Program-made: the position numbers and the translations under genes
Shown: positions 25,956 through 33,344 of the stretch, piece after piece
Position numbering within the stretch: position 1 is the first letter of the stretch
Layout of the letters: the number at the start of each line of letters is the position of its first letter
The notes under the pieces: generated by a model
The model's database searches: none
What the model was told of the DNA's origin: nothing
The model's input: only the letters and a program-made list of their open reading frames with translations
Assembly: GCA_019323015.1 (NCBI GenBank)
Contig: JAHWHY010000012.1
Coordinates: 1 to 49,731 of the forward strand
DNA from: Candidatus Woesearchaeota archaeon
GTDB lineage: Archaea > Nanobdellota > Nanobdellia > Woesearchaeales > ARS49
Direction: 5' to 3'
DNA length: 49,731 nucleotides

Positions 25956-27833
25956 ATGGCAAAGAAAAAAACAACAAAAAAAGAAAAGAAAAAAATCAAG
26001 AAAGAAGCAAAAGAAGAGAAAAAACCAAAAGAAGAATTACCAAAAGAACTGGCAGACAAACTCCCGCCAGACGTAAAGAAAAGACTCATACAAGTAAAGC
26101 AGAAGCTCGATAAATTCAAGAAACAAACACTTGAAAAGTTTGACAAATACATAATGGGAATGGCACTGCTTCCTCCACCAAAACCAAAAGCAGGAGAAGA
26201 AGTAAAGCCAGAAGACAAAGACAAACTCAATGTCCTCATTCTTATTGATGACTCAGAACCGCACAAGATGTCAAAAGCAGAGCTAAAAGACAAGCTCACT
26301 GCAATAATGGAAAATACTGCTAAAGAGATTGACAAGAACATTGTGCCAGACACAATCCTTATATCTGAACTATGGCAGAACTGCTATGATGGAAAATATG
26401 ACATGCTTCAGCTGTTTGCAATGGCAGCACCTATCCATGACACAGGAATGCTTGCAGCAATCAAGATAGCAGAAGTGCACAAAAACATGGTTCTCAAGAA
26501 ATTTGAGAAATACATTGTAGCATATGTTCTGGCAGGAAGCCTTGTACAAGGAAGAGCAACACCTGAATCAGACATTGACGTCTTCCTGATAATCGATGAC
26601 ACAGATGTCAAGAAAATGACAAGAGCAGAATTAAAGGATAAGTTACGTGCGATTATAGTCGGCATGGGCCTGGAAGCAGGAGAGATAACCGGCATAAGAA
26701 ACAAGATAAACATACAAGTCTACATCTTGACAGACTTCTGGGACAGCATGAGAGAGGCAAACCCAGTTATCTTCACGTTCTTGCGTGATGGAGTGCCTTT
26801 CTATGACAGAGGAATCTTCATGCCATGGAAACAATTGCTGAAGATGGGCAAGATAAAACCAAGCCCAGAAGCAATAGACATGTACATGAGCTCTGGAGAA
26901 CAGATGCTCGGCAGAGTCAAAGATAAATTAAAAAATATTGGCACAGAAGACTTCTTCTGGAGCACATTCACACCAAGCCAGGCAGCACTCATGCTGTACG
27001 GAGTAGCACCTCCAGCACCAAAAGAGACTGCTGAAATGATGAGAGAGGTCTTTGTGAAGAAAGAAAAACTGCTTGAAGAGAAGGATATTAAAGTTTTAGA
27101 GAAAGTTCTTCAGGTAAGAAAAGATTCAGAGCACGGCACCAAGAAAACAATCTCTGGCAAAGAGATTGACGAACTAGTTGATGCATGCGACAAGTACCTG
27201 AAAAGGCTGCGAAGACTTTTCACACAGATAGAAAAAATCAGGCAGGAAGAATCAGTGCTTCACATGTATGAGACAATCATCACCATTGTGAGAGATATCC
27301 TGACAATGGAGGGCGAGACAAAGATCTCAGAAACAAACTTAACAAAACTGTTTGAGACAGCATGCGTAGAGCCTGCAAAAATACCTGCAAAATACTGCAG
27401 GATGCTGCAGGAAGTCATCAAGGCAAAGAAAGAATATGATGCAGGCAAGCTGGGAAAGACAGATGTAGAGAAAGTAAAGAAAACAGGAAGAGAGCTTATC
27501 AAGTATCTTGTAGAATACATGCAGAGAAAACGCGGAAAAGAGCTTGAGAAAGCAAAGATAAAGATAAAGCACGGCGAAAAGTATGGTGAATTAACATTGC
27601 TGGGAGACAAGGCATTCATGATAAAGAACCTTGACACTCCTGAAAGAGTGATTGAGAAAGCAAAAATCAACCCAGACGGTTCACTAGGACCTATGCAAAA
27701 ATCCAACATCGAAGAGATGGAAAAAGCAATTGCAGAAGTCAAGATGCCGCAAAGAGTCTTTATCAAAGAGCCTGTATTTGAGAGCCTAAGAAAGATCTTT
27801 GGAAAAGACGTAGAAGTTCTAGTGCAAAACTAG
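25956..27833 (+). CDS. Large nucleotidyltransferase-fold protein with helical C-terminus
   Basis: A 625-aa protein. After a Lys-rich tail (1-50) there are two related halves. Residues about 60-185 hold NVLILIDDSEPHKMSKAELKDKL without the glycine motif. Residues about 185-300 hold a full Pol-beta/MNT motif, AGSLVQGRATPESDIDVFL, followed by IIDDTDVKKMTRAELKDKL. The repeated SKAELKDKL/TRAELKDKL shows internal duplication, with the first copy degenerate. The rest is helical (HEPN-like in places: EAIDMYMSSGEQMLGRVKDK), ending in a small beta-rich domain. It probably transfers nucleotides to an RNA or protein; the target is unknown. A GGAGG site precedes the ATG by about 11 nt. Confidence 0.7.
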   Translation: MAKKKTTKKEKKKIKKEAKEEKKPKEELPKELADKLPPDVKKRLIQVKQKLDKFKKQTLEKFDKYIMGMALLPPPKPKAGEEVKPEDKDKLNVLILIDDSEPHKMSKAELKDKLTAIMENTAKEIDKNIVPDTILISELWQNCYDGKYDMLQLFAMAAPIHDTGMLAAIKIAEVHKNMVLKKFEKYIVAYVLAGSLVQGRATPESDIDVFLIIDDTDVKKMTRAELKDKLRAIIVGMGLEAGEITGIRNKINIQVYILTDFWDSMREANPVIFTFLRDGVPFYDRGIFMPWKQLLKMGKIKPSPEAIDMYMSSGEQMLGRVKDKLKNIGTEDFFWSTFTPSQAALMLYGVAPPAPKETAEMMREVFVKKEKLLEEKDIKVLEKVLQVRKDSEHGTKKTISGKEIDELVDACDKYLKRLRRLFTQIEKIRQEESVLHMYETIITIVRDILTMEGETKISETNLTKLFETACVEPAKIPAKYCRMLQEVIKAKKEYDAGKLGKTDVEKVKKTGRELIKYLVEYMQRKRGKELEKAKIKIKHGEKYGELTLLGDKAFMIKNLDTPERVIEKAKINPDGSLGPMQKSNIEEMEKAIAEVKMPQRVFIKEPVFESLRKIFGKDVEVLVQN

Positions 27834-27856
27834 AACAACTTTTATATTTCAAAAGG

Positions 27857-27864
27857 TTTAAATA
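27857..27864 (+). promoter_or_regulatory. TATA box of the DUF433/DUF5615-like pair
   Basis: TTTAAATA ends 22 nt before the ATG at 27887, indicating a leaderless mRNA separate from the preceding operon. Confidence 0.55.
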
Positions 27865-27886
27865 CTTGCAGAACACATAAATATTC

Positions 27887-28300
27887 ATGGCAAGCAATAA
27901 TGGGGTGTTCATTACAGATCATTTGAAGCATATGATTAGAAAATATGCTGCAAACCCAGATGCTTTTTTCTTAAATGGAGATGGAAACATCAATCTAGCG
28001 CATATAGACAGATTAATAGGACAGTTCATCGATACAAACCCGAAAAGCAATGTTCGCAGCGGACAGGCAAGAATAAGAGGCACAAGAAGAACGGTCTGCG
28101 ACATAATCGTGGACACCTGGTTCCAGGCAGAAATTCCTGAAGGAGGAGTTCCAAAAGCATATCTTCTAGGGCAGCAATACCCAGACCTGCCGCCAGAAGC
28201 AATAGATGCGGCTTATGCATTCTTGATGCGCAACCATGACAGAATTGCAAGAGAGTGCGAAACAAGCTTTGGCCATGCACTTCCGAAAGATTTGTATTAA
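27887..28300 (+). CDS. DUF433-like antitoxin
   Basis: A 137-aa protein. Its second half matches DUF433 (VapB45-like) antitoxins: ARIRGTRRTVCDIIVDTW, then YPDLPPEAIDAAYAFL, in the usual order of RGTR motif and the HTH-like YPDL..E.I..A segment. The N-terminal 65 residues are extra. It would neutralise and autoregulate with the toxin encoded 20 nt downstream. Confidence 0.65.
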   Translation: MASNNGVFITDHLKHMIRKYAANPDAFFLNGDGNINLAHIDRLIGQFIDTNPKSNVRSGQARIRGTRRTVCDIIVDTWFQAEIPEGGVPKAYLLGQQYPDLPPEAIDAAYAFLMRNHDRIARECETSFGHALPKDLY

Positions 28301-28320
28301 ACTGATTTTCTGTTTCTTTC

Positions 28321-28722
28321 ATGGATACACAAGTATTCTTTTTACTTGAATACAATCTTCAGCCGCTGCAGATGCTTCTAAGAGGCTTTAGGTGCAGCTG
28401 CTTTCTTCCAACTGACCAAGAGATAGGCCTGTCAAACGATGCAGAAGACCCAGATATAATTGCCAGAGTGTCGCAGCAAAAAATAGACCTGGGAATTGAC
28501 AGGATAATAATCACGCGCGACAAGAGCTTTACTACACATCTGGGAAACAACAAGATAAAAGTGATCATCTTGAATGATAAAACAAAAAAACATCTTTTTT
28601 ATAATATGCGCATGAAATCACTTGCAAAAGAAATTGTAGCAACTGCACAGAATATGCTGCAGAAATCACAGGGCGAACAAGCAATTGCATTATTGAATGC
28701 TCTAAATTCTATAAATAACTAG
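28321..28722 (+). CDS. DUF5615/PIN-like toxin
   Basis: A 133-aa protein resembling DUF5615 (PIN-related Mut7-C-like) toxins, which pair with DUF433: an N-terminal strand and helix (VFFLLEYNLQPLQMLLRGF), DPDIIARVSQQ and IDRIIITRDKSF. The usual N-terminal acidic DEN is EYN here, so activity may be altered. It is probably an RNase toxin. Its stop overlaps by 4 nt that of the convergent next gene. Confidence 0.55.
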   Translation: MDTQVFFLLEYNLQPLQMLLRGFRCSCFLPTDQEIGLSNDAEDPDIIARVSQQKIDLGIDRIIITRDKSFTTHLGNNKIKVIILNDKTKKHLFYNMRMKSLAKEIVATAQNMLQKSQGEQAIALLNALNSINN

Positions 28723-29012
28723 AACAAATATCTTTTTTCTTTTATTTCTTTATCACACCTGCGGATTATTTCCACTGCCTCAAGAGCATACTTGTAGGTA
28801 CTGTGTCCTCTTTCTTCAAGCTCTATGAAAGTATCCAGTAAATCCCTTTTCAAGTGCCTTTTTTTGGCCTGACTGCAGAAAGAATCATCAGAAGGATACA
28901 TATTCTCAAACCTGCTCAGTGCAGTCCTTGCAATAGCAACATCATCTTCTACAACAATTCGCTCAAAAGCCCTGCTCGTGCGCGTTTCTACATTATCTGT
29001 TTCTGTATTCAT
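28719..29012 (-). CDS. Small helical protein of unknown function
   Basis: A 97-aa Glu/Arg-rich helical protein from the ATG at 29012, which GTGA precedes; a GTG at 29018 is an alternative. A TATTTAAA box on the minus strand near 29045 is at promoter distance. No family is recognised. Confidence 0.45.
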   Translation of the reverse strand: MNTETDNVETRTSRAFERIVVEDDVAIARTALSRFENMYPSDDSFCSQAKKRHLKRDLLDTFIELEERGHSTYKYALEAVEIIRRCDKEIKEKRYLF

Positions 29013-29136
29013 CTTCACTCACAAGCCTGGATTTTTTGCACTTGTTTAAATACTTTTTGGTACTTGTTTTCACCACCCAAAAGTTCAAAAGAATGTTTAT
29101 AAGCTGGAATATGCTCCTGCTTAATGGGGTGATTAA

Positions 29137-29676
29137 ATGGAAACAGGCTATAAAGTCGGTGATGCAATAACAAAAAATCCAGTAACAATCAAAGCAAGCG
29201 CTTCATTAAAGCAGTGCGCTGACTTGATGGCAAAAAAACACATTGGTTCTGTGCTTGTTGAAGAAAAAGGAACTATTGTAGGCATTCTTTCTGAACAGGA
29301 TATTGTGCGGAAAGCTGTTGCAAAAGGAACAGCTGGCAAGAAAAAAGTAAAAGACCTAATGGAAAAGAATCTTGTGACAATCACTCCAGACAAAGACCTT
29401 TTTGAGGCAATACGCGTCATGCGGGATCATAATATCCGGCATCTTCCAGTGCTGTACAAAGGCAAATTCTTAGGACTGGTAACAATGAAAGACATACTGA
29501 AAATAGAGCCAGACCTCTTTGATTTGCTGGTAGAGAAGTTTGAGGTAAGAGAAGAGAGAAAAATAGTGCAGGCAGAGACAGAGGAAGGCGTGTGCGAATT
29601 ATGCGGAGAGTACACAAAAGAGATAAAAAACATCGACGGAATAAATGTCTGCCCAAATTGCGAAGACGAATTATGA
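29137..29676 (+). CDS. CBS-domain pair with C-terminal zinc ribbon
   Basis: A 179-aa protein with two CBS domains (about 5-60 and 70-125: HIGSVLVEEKGTIVGILSEQDI and HNIRHLPVLYKGKFLGLVTM) that together form a Bateman module binding adenosine nucleotides. A C-terminal zinc ribbon follows (CELC...CPNC, about 152-175). Such proteins are common in archaea and regulate unknown partners. GGGGTGA precedes the ATG. Its stop overlaps the acylphosphatase start. Confidence 0.85.
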   Translation: METGYKVGDAITKNPVTIKASASLKQCADLMAKKHIGSVLVEEKGTIVGILSEQDIVRKAVAKGTAGKKKVKDLMEKNLVTITPDKDLFEAIRVMRDHNIRHLPVLYKGKFLGLVTMKDILKIEPDLFDLLVEKFEVREERKIVQAETEEGVCELCGEYTKEIKNIDGINVCPNCEDEL

Positions 29677-29942
29677 AACAAATGCATCTGATTATCCATG
29701 GACAGGTCCAGGGAGTTTTCTTTCGAGATTTTATCTGTAAATCAGCAGCAGGATTAACTGGCTGGGTACGGAATAATTCTAATGGAACAGTAGAGGTTAT
29801 TGCAGAAGGTGATGAAGAAAAGCTGAAGAAACTTTTAGAGAGCTGCAAGCAAGGACCCTCTGCATCAAAAGTGGAAAATATTGATGTGAAGTGGGAAAAG
29901 GCAACAGGAGAGTTCAGTGAATTTAAGACAATATTTATATAG
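29673..29942 (+). CDS. acyP: Acylphosphatase
   Basis: An 89-aa enzyme that hydrolyses acyl phosphates such as carbamoyl phosphate. The family motifs are complete: GQVQGVFFRDF with the phosphate-binding Arg, and GWVRNNSNGTVEVIAEG with the catalytic Asn. The ATG at 29673 overlaps the stop of the CBS gene (ATGA); a longer frame upstream is a shadow. Confidence 0.9.
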   Translation: MKQMHLIIHGQVQGVFFRDFICKSAAGLTGWVRNNSNGTVEVIAEGDEEKLKKLLESCKQGPSASKVENIDVKWEKATGEFSEFKTIFI

Positions 29943-29968
29943 TAGAAAAAAAGTCAATATGCAAAGAG

Positions 29969-30598
29969 GTGCTTAAGATAGACTACCATAAAAAACTGCA
30001 TTACTTGATTCTTGGAGGAATATTATTAGTTGCAATAATAGGCGCTGTTGTCTCACATGACCAGACACCAACAGGAATGACACCGATGGCTATTGAAGTT
30101 CCTTATTATGCGCAAAAAGAAAACGGATACTTTCAGCAGGAGCTTGTAAAACAAATGCCAACATACCCTGAAAAAGGGCCTGCACAAGCGCACAAGATAG
30201 AAGTCATGGACTATGTAAGGCATTTCTTTGGAACAGCAACATTCTTTTATCCAGAAGATCCCTGCGCAAATGTTATACGAGAACAGCTCAACCACGTAAA
30301 TCTCCTAGAGACCTCCAGGCTTGAGACATTCAGCGGAGGAGACGGAGGATTAACAGATAAGTACAGAACACTCTTGTTTGAGGGAGAAAAAATGGTTGGT
30401 GCAATCACGCTGGTGCAGGGCTTTGGCGACCCAAACAAAGTAAGACTGCATTACGAGATATCAAAAGCAATAGTAAGCATCAATGCGTGGCAGGAAACAA
30501 TGACATTAAATATAGAGATAGAAGGAATTCATGAAGGAGAAGACATATTCTTTACACACGGAAGCCTTGAAGTATTTGATTTCAAGTGTAGTTTTTAA
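29969..30598 (+). CDS. Membrane-anchored protein of unknown function
   Basis: A 209-aa protein with one N-terminal span (LHYLILGGILLVAIIGAVVS) and an outward domain of mixed strands and helices with two Cys (DPCANV and the C-terminal KCSF). The start is a GTG preceded by AGAGG; no suitable ATG exists. It is not recognised. Confidence 0.55.
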   Translation: MLKIDYHKKLHYLILGGILLVAIIGAVVSHDQTPTGMTPMAIEVPYYAQKENGYFQQELVKQMPTYPEKGPAQAHKIEVMDYVRHFFGTATFFYPEDPCANVIREQLNHVNLLETSRLETFSGGDGGLTDKYRTLLFEGEKMVGAITLVQGFGDPNKVRLHYEISKAIVSINAWQETMTLNIEIEGIHEGEDIFFTHGSLEVFDFKCSF

Positions 30599-30664
30599 AG
30601 AAAGCTTTTTAAACAAACTAACTTCTTAATTCTTTACCAGGCACAGCATATTTGCTTCGCTCAT

Positions 30665-30849
30665 GCGGGGGTAGCAAAGCCTGGTCAAATGCGCAGGAGA
30701 GCAACAGCTCTGCGAAACTTAAGACCAGCAGATGGTAAGCCTGCACCAATCGCTGAGATTGGATATCCTGTCGGTTAGTCCGTCCGTGGGTTCAAATGTG
30801 TTCGAGGGGATTCAACTCCCTTCGGTCGTTGAAAGTCCCACCCCCCGCA
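30665..30849 (+). tRNA. tRNA-Leu(UAA) interrupted by three predicted introns
   Basis: Acceptor GCGGGGG (30665-30671) pairs perfectly with CCCCCGC (30842-30848); discriminator A at 30849; CCA is not encoded. The contiguous gene makes no tRNA, but removing three segments gives a standard 86-nt leucine tRNA with anticodon arm CAGGA-CTTAAGA-TCCTG and a long variable arm. Intron 1, 30698-30716 (19 nt, between positions 30 and 31): helix CGCA/TGCG with 3-nt bulges GGA and AAA, cut GG^A and AA^A. Intron 2, 30724-30764 (41 nt, at 37/38); its bulge-helix-bulge is imperfect. Intron 3, 30797-30835 (39 nt, T-loop 59/60): T-stem GTGGG/CCCAC, helix TTCA/TGAA, bulges AAT and AGT, and an inner CGAGGG/CCTTCG hairpin. 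The anticodon is at 30720-30722. Confidence 0.85.
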
Positions 30850-30865
30850 CTATTTTTTTATTTTC

Positions 30866-30878
30866 AGCCACTGGACAG
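30866..30878 (+). promoter_or_regulatory. AGCCACTGGACAG motif upstream of the LAGLIDADG gene
   Basis: The 13-mer lies 12 nt before the TATATAAA box (30891-30898). The same 13-mer occurs on the minus strand at 46217-46229, before the TATA-like box of the KilA-N gene. Confidence 0.35.
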
Positions 30879-30937
30879 ATGCGCGCAAGATATATAAACT
30901 ATTTCTGACGACAAATAGATAAGAAAGAGGATGTAAA

Positions 30938-31765
30938 ATGAAAGACTGCACAAGAAAAAATTCAGATTTACCGCTTGATTTGGCAGAGTTTCTTGGTTGG
31001 CATGTTGGCGATGGATGCATCAGCATAAACGAAAGATATTCAGAATATAGTCTTACAGGAGATATCACAGAAGAATATCCTTTTTACAAGAGCATTATTA
31101 CTCCAACGTTTAATACGCTCTTTAAACACAATCTTAAAAAGCCCATCAAATTAAAGAAATATGCTTCTGTTGGTGTGTGCGGAATATATGTATTTGATAA
31201 GAAGTTTGTATCTAACCTGCAAAAAAAATTCAGTCTCATAAGTGGAAAGAAAATTAACATTCAGATTCCGGCCAATCTAAATACCAAAAATCAGAAGAAA
31301 CGGTTTCTCCGCGGTTTATTCGATACAGACGGCAGTATTTATTTTTGCAGAAGTAATGCAAAAACAAAGAAGAGATCACTATGCAATATATTTCATTACA
31401 AGCCAAAGATTAAATTGGCAACTATTTCCCAAATTCTCATTAATCAAGTACATAAAATGTTAGCTGATCTGGGCTTCTCGCCACGACTTTATACACCCCG
31501 AAAACAAAGAAAAAATGAAAATTTCATGTACGCAGTAGTATTAGATACCAAAAAAGATACCACAAAATGGATTAAAGAAATTGGCTTTCGAAATAGGAAA
31601 CACTGGACAAAAATCAAGATATGGCAAAAATTTGGATTTTGCCCGCCATATACTACTTTACAAGAACGGAACAAAATATTGAAAAGCGAATTAAATCCCG
31701 TCTCATTTTACCAATCTTGCCAGCAGCTTACATTAAACCAGATAAAGAGCAGATTACCACAATAA
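30938..31765 (+). CDS. LAGLIDADG homing endonuclease
   Basis: A 275-aa two-motif LAGLIDADG protein: LAEFLGWHVGDGCIS (about 14-28) and RFLRGLFDTDGSIYF (about 128-142), each ending in the acidic metal-binding residue. Such enzymes cut DNA at intron or intein target sites or act as RNA maturases. It stands alone, not inside an intein or intron, and begins 88 nt after the three-intron tRNA-Leu. It has its own TATATAAA box. Association with the tRNA introns is likely by position only; archaeal tRNA introns need no maturase. Confidence 0.85.
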   Translation: MKDCTRKNSDLPLDLAEFLGWHVGDGCISINERYSEYSLTGDITEEYPFYKSIITPTFNTLFKHNLKKPIKLKKYASVGVCGIYVFDKKFVSNLQKKFSLISGKKINIQIPANLNTKNQKKRFLRGLFDTDGSIYFCRSNAKTKKRSLCNIFHYKPKIKLATISQILINQVHKMLADLGFSPRLYTPRKQRKNENFMYAVVLDTKKDTTKWIKEIGFRNRKHWTKIKIWQKFGFCPPYTTLQERNKILKSELNPVSFYQSCQQLTLNQIKSRLPQ

Positions 31766-31776
31766 ATACTAAACTA

Positions 31777-32526
31777 TTATTTCAACAAATTCTTAGAAAG
31801 CATTTCCATGGCTTCGCCATATTTTTCCTCATACAATTCCCAAGCAGGAAGAAATAATTCAATCACAATCGGCCCCTTGAACTGCTTTATCTCCTCAATT
31901 ATCTTTGACTTAAGCAAGTCTCCTGTAAAAGGAACAAGATGATCCTGGCCATCCTTGAAATCATGCAGATGAATCACTTTTATCTTTTCCTTATATCTCT
32001 TGTAGAGTTCATACGGGTCTACACCTATCTTGTAAGCATGGCCAGTGTCAAGACAAAACATTGCCTCTGGAAAAATCTTCAGGACCTCATCAATCTTCTC
32101 AATGCTTGTGCAGACTGCTGAAAAACCCTCCCAAACAAACTCGTTTTCAATACAGAAAAAGATATTGTTATCTTTTAATATTTTTATTAAATTGTTCATC
32201 TCATCCTTATGCTTTATCATGTCCTCTGTAATGTGCTGAACATAATAATTGACATCTGCCAAACGCATCATCTCAAGCACGTCATTGAAACGCTCATTAA
32301 AAGTCTTGAAATCAAGTGCATAGCAGTGAAACTCCTCAATGCTCATGCCTGCTTTCTTAACAATCTCAAAATCTCTCTTGAAAATTTCCAAACAAGTTCC
32401 TTCTCTCACCATCTTATAGATAGTCGTATTAGGGTCATAACGAATCATCTTATAGCCAAGCTTCTTCAGAATACGAATATTATTCTTCATGCCAATAACT
32501 GGCCAAGGTTTAGCGCATATAATCAT
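31777..32526 (-). CDS. Sugar phosphate isomerase/epimerase-like TIM-barrel protein
   Basis: A 249-aa protein of the xylose isomerase-like / AP endonuclease 2 superfamily. Metal-site strands are visible: FFCIENEFVWEG, AMFCLDTGHAYKIG, KVIHLHDFKDGQDHLVPFTGD and IVIELF. The order of Glu, Asp-x-x-His, His-x-His and Glu fits the family. Whether it acts on sugars or DNA cannot be told from sequence. The ATG start is the first in frame. Confidence 0.75.
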   Translation of the reverse strand: MIICAKPWPVIGMKNNIRILKKLGYKMIRYDPNTTIYKMVREGTCLEIFKRDFEIVKKAGMSIEEFHCYALDFKTFNERFNDVLEMMRLADVNYYVQHITEDMIKHKDEMNNLIKILKDNNIFFCIENEFVWEGFSAVCTSIEKIDEVLKIFPEAMFCLDTGHAYKIGVDPYELYKRYKEKIKVIHLHDFKDGQDHLVPFTGDLLKSKIIEEIKQFKGPIVIELFLPAWELYEEKYGEAMEMLSKNLLK

Positions 32527-32566
32527 ACGTAGATAGAATAATTCAAGATATAAAAAACTTTACTTT

Positions 32567-32615
32567 GCCTTTGCTTTTGCATGGCCTGCAAATCTGCAAA
32601 TGCAAAAGCAGAGGC
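32567..32615. terminator. Strong inverted repeat between two leftward genes
   Basis: GCCTTTGCTTTTGCAT (32567-32582) and ATGCAAAAGCAGAGGC (32600-32615) pair over 16 bp with one T-G wobble, around a 17-nt loop. It lies between the stop of the RAM-domain gene and the start of the isomerase gene. It may be a terminator, an mRNA-stabilising hairpin or a small structured RNA. No T-run follows closely. Confidence 0.45.
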
Positions 32616-32653
32616 TCATAAACTTTGCCTATTGTCCTATAAACAAACAAAGT

Positions 32654-32881
32654 TTATTTTGCAATGATCATTGTGGACGTTAATTTAACACCAGGCAAAG
32701 AGCGTATCTTTTCCATGACAAAAGTTCCCAAAGCTTCAGGAGCAGTCAACTCAAGTTTTGCTATGATATCCCACTCTCCAAACAAAATGTGCACTTCTTT
32801 CACTTCTGGCAAAGCCTTCAAAGCCTCGTAAATATCACTCTCTTTTGCATCATCCAATCCTATCTGCACATAAGCATGCAT
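32654..32881 (-). CDS. Stand-alone Lrp/AsnC ligand-binding (RAM) domain
   Basis: A 75-aa protein matching the AsnC/Lrp C-terminal RAM domain: AYVQIGLDD, PEVKEVHILFGEWDIIAKLEL, ...FVMEKIRSLPGVKLTSTMII. No HTH is attached. Such stand-alone domains bind amino acids and form octamers or mix with full-length Lrp proteins. GGGGGTGA precedes the ATG. Confidence 0.85.
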   Translation of the reverse strand: MHAYVQIGLDDAKESDIYEALKALPEVKEVHILFGEWDIIAKLELTAPEALGTFVMEKIRSLPGVKLTSTMIIAK

Positions 32882-33040
32882 TATTTCACCCCCTGTGGAA
32901 AATTAGTAAGCAAGTCTGCTATATAAATTTTTTGACCAAAACAACAGTCCTTCGGACAGACGGACTCGCAATGCCCGCATTTTATATAATCAGCACTATG
33001 CAATTGTATCTGTGCAAAGCACCCAAACTATTAGAAAAAC
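32882..33040. other. Intergenic stretch upstream of the tRNA-Thr locus
   Basis: No gene is seen. TCCTTCGGACAGACGGA (32949-32965) contains a small GTCC/GGAC hairpin and the GGACAGA string that also precedes TATA boxes at 30.9 and 48.1 kb. A TTTTATATAA box lies near 32980, but no convincing gene follows it. Confidence 0.3.
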
Positions 33041-33048
33041 TTTAAATA
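33041..33048 (+). promoter_or_regulatory. TATA box of the tRNA-Thr locus
   Basis: TTTAAATA ends 28 nt before the first GCCTCCG copy at 33077, not before the second copy at 33191. Transcription therefore probably includes the tRNA-like upstream copy. Confidence 0.55.
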
Positions 33049-33076
33049 CCACTCACAAAACTTAAGCTATATCTAT

Positions 33077-33190
33077 GCCTCCGTAGCAGAGATAGCTAAC
33101 CTTTAAGAAAGGTTAGGATCCAAACAAGTGCTACGCAAGGCAGCACAGGCGAAAGTGCAGTAAGAACCGAAATTCGCAATCATTTATTAT
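33077..33190 (+). other. tRNA-like upstream copy (relic or leader)
   Basis: Begins with the same 12 nt as the tRNA-Thr (GCCTCCGTAGCA). Further weak matches occur in the same order: GTGCTACGCAAGGC against the GCACTACACA...AGGC of the tRNA intron region, then GTGCAG against its T-loop. It contains hairpins (CTAACCT/AGGTTAG; GTAGC/GCTAC; GCGAA/TTCGC) but no 3' acceptor strand, so it cannot fold as a tRNA alone. It is either a decayed duplicate or a structured leader. Confidence 0.45.
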
Positions 33191-33277
33191 GCCTCCGTAG
33201 CATAGTAGCCATTGCGCAGCCTTGGTAAGCACTACACAAAAAGGCTGAGGTCGCGGGTGCAGATCCCGCCGGAGGCT
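33191..33277 (+). tRNA. tRNA-Thr(GGU) with 14-nt intron and unusual loops
   Basis: Acceptor GCCTCCG pairs with CGGAGGC (33270-33276), with U73 as discriminator. Anticodon stem CAGCC/GGCTG, loop TTGGTAA with anticodon GGT at 33224-33226, interrupted at 37/38 by a 14-nt intron (33228-33241) whose bulge-helix-bulge is weak. T-stem GCGGG/CCCGC. Oddities: the T-loop is TGCAGAT instead of TTCRANN, losing U55 and A58, and the D-loop AGTAGCCA lacks the G18-G19 pair. It may be a divergent functional tRNA or one losing function. Confidence 0.7.
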
Positions 33278-33344
33278 TTTTTATTGCCTGCAAACAGAAA
33301 AATATAAAACATAGCTGATTCTACACCAATAAAAAAAGAGGAAA

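Noticed and set aside
32845..33045. 66-codon plus-strand frame before the tRNA-Thr locus
   Set aside because: Its start lies inside the antisense RAM-domain gene, and the sequence shows no motif, ribosome site or promoter at the right distance.
33077..33277. One tRNA-Thr with a very long D-arm intron starting at the first GCCTCCG copy
   Set aside because: The second copy already supplies a complete 5' strand, and no consistent bulge-helix-bulge could be drawn; kept only as an alternative.
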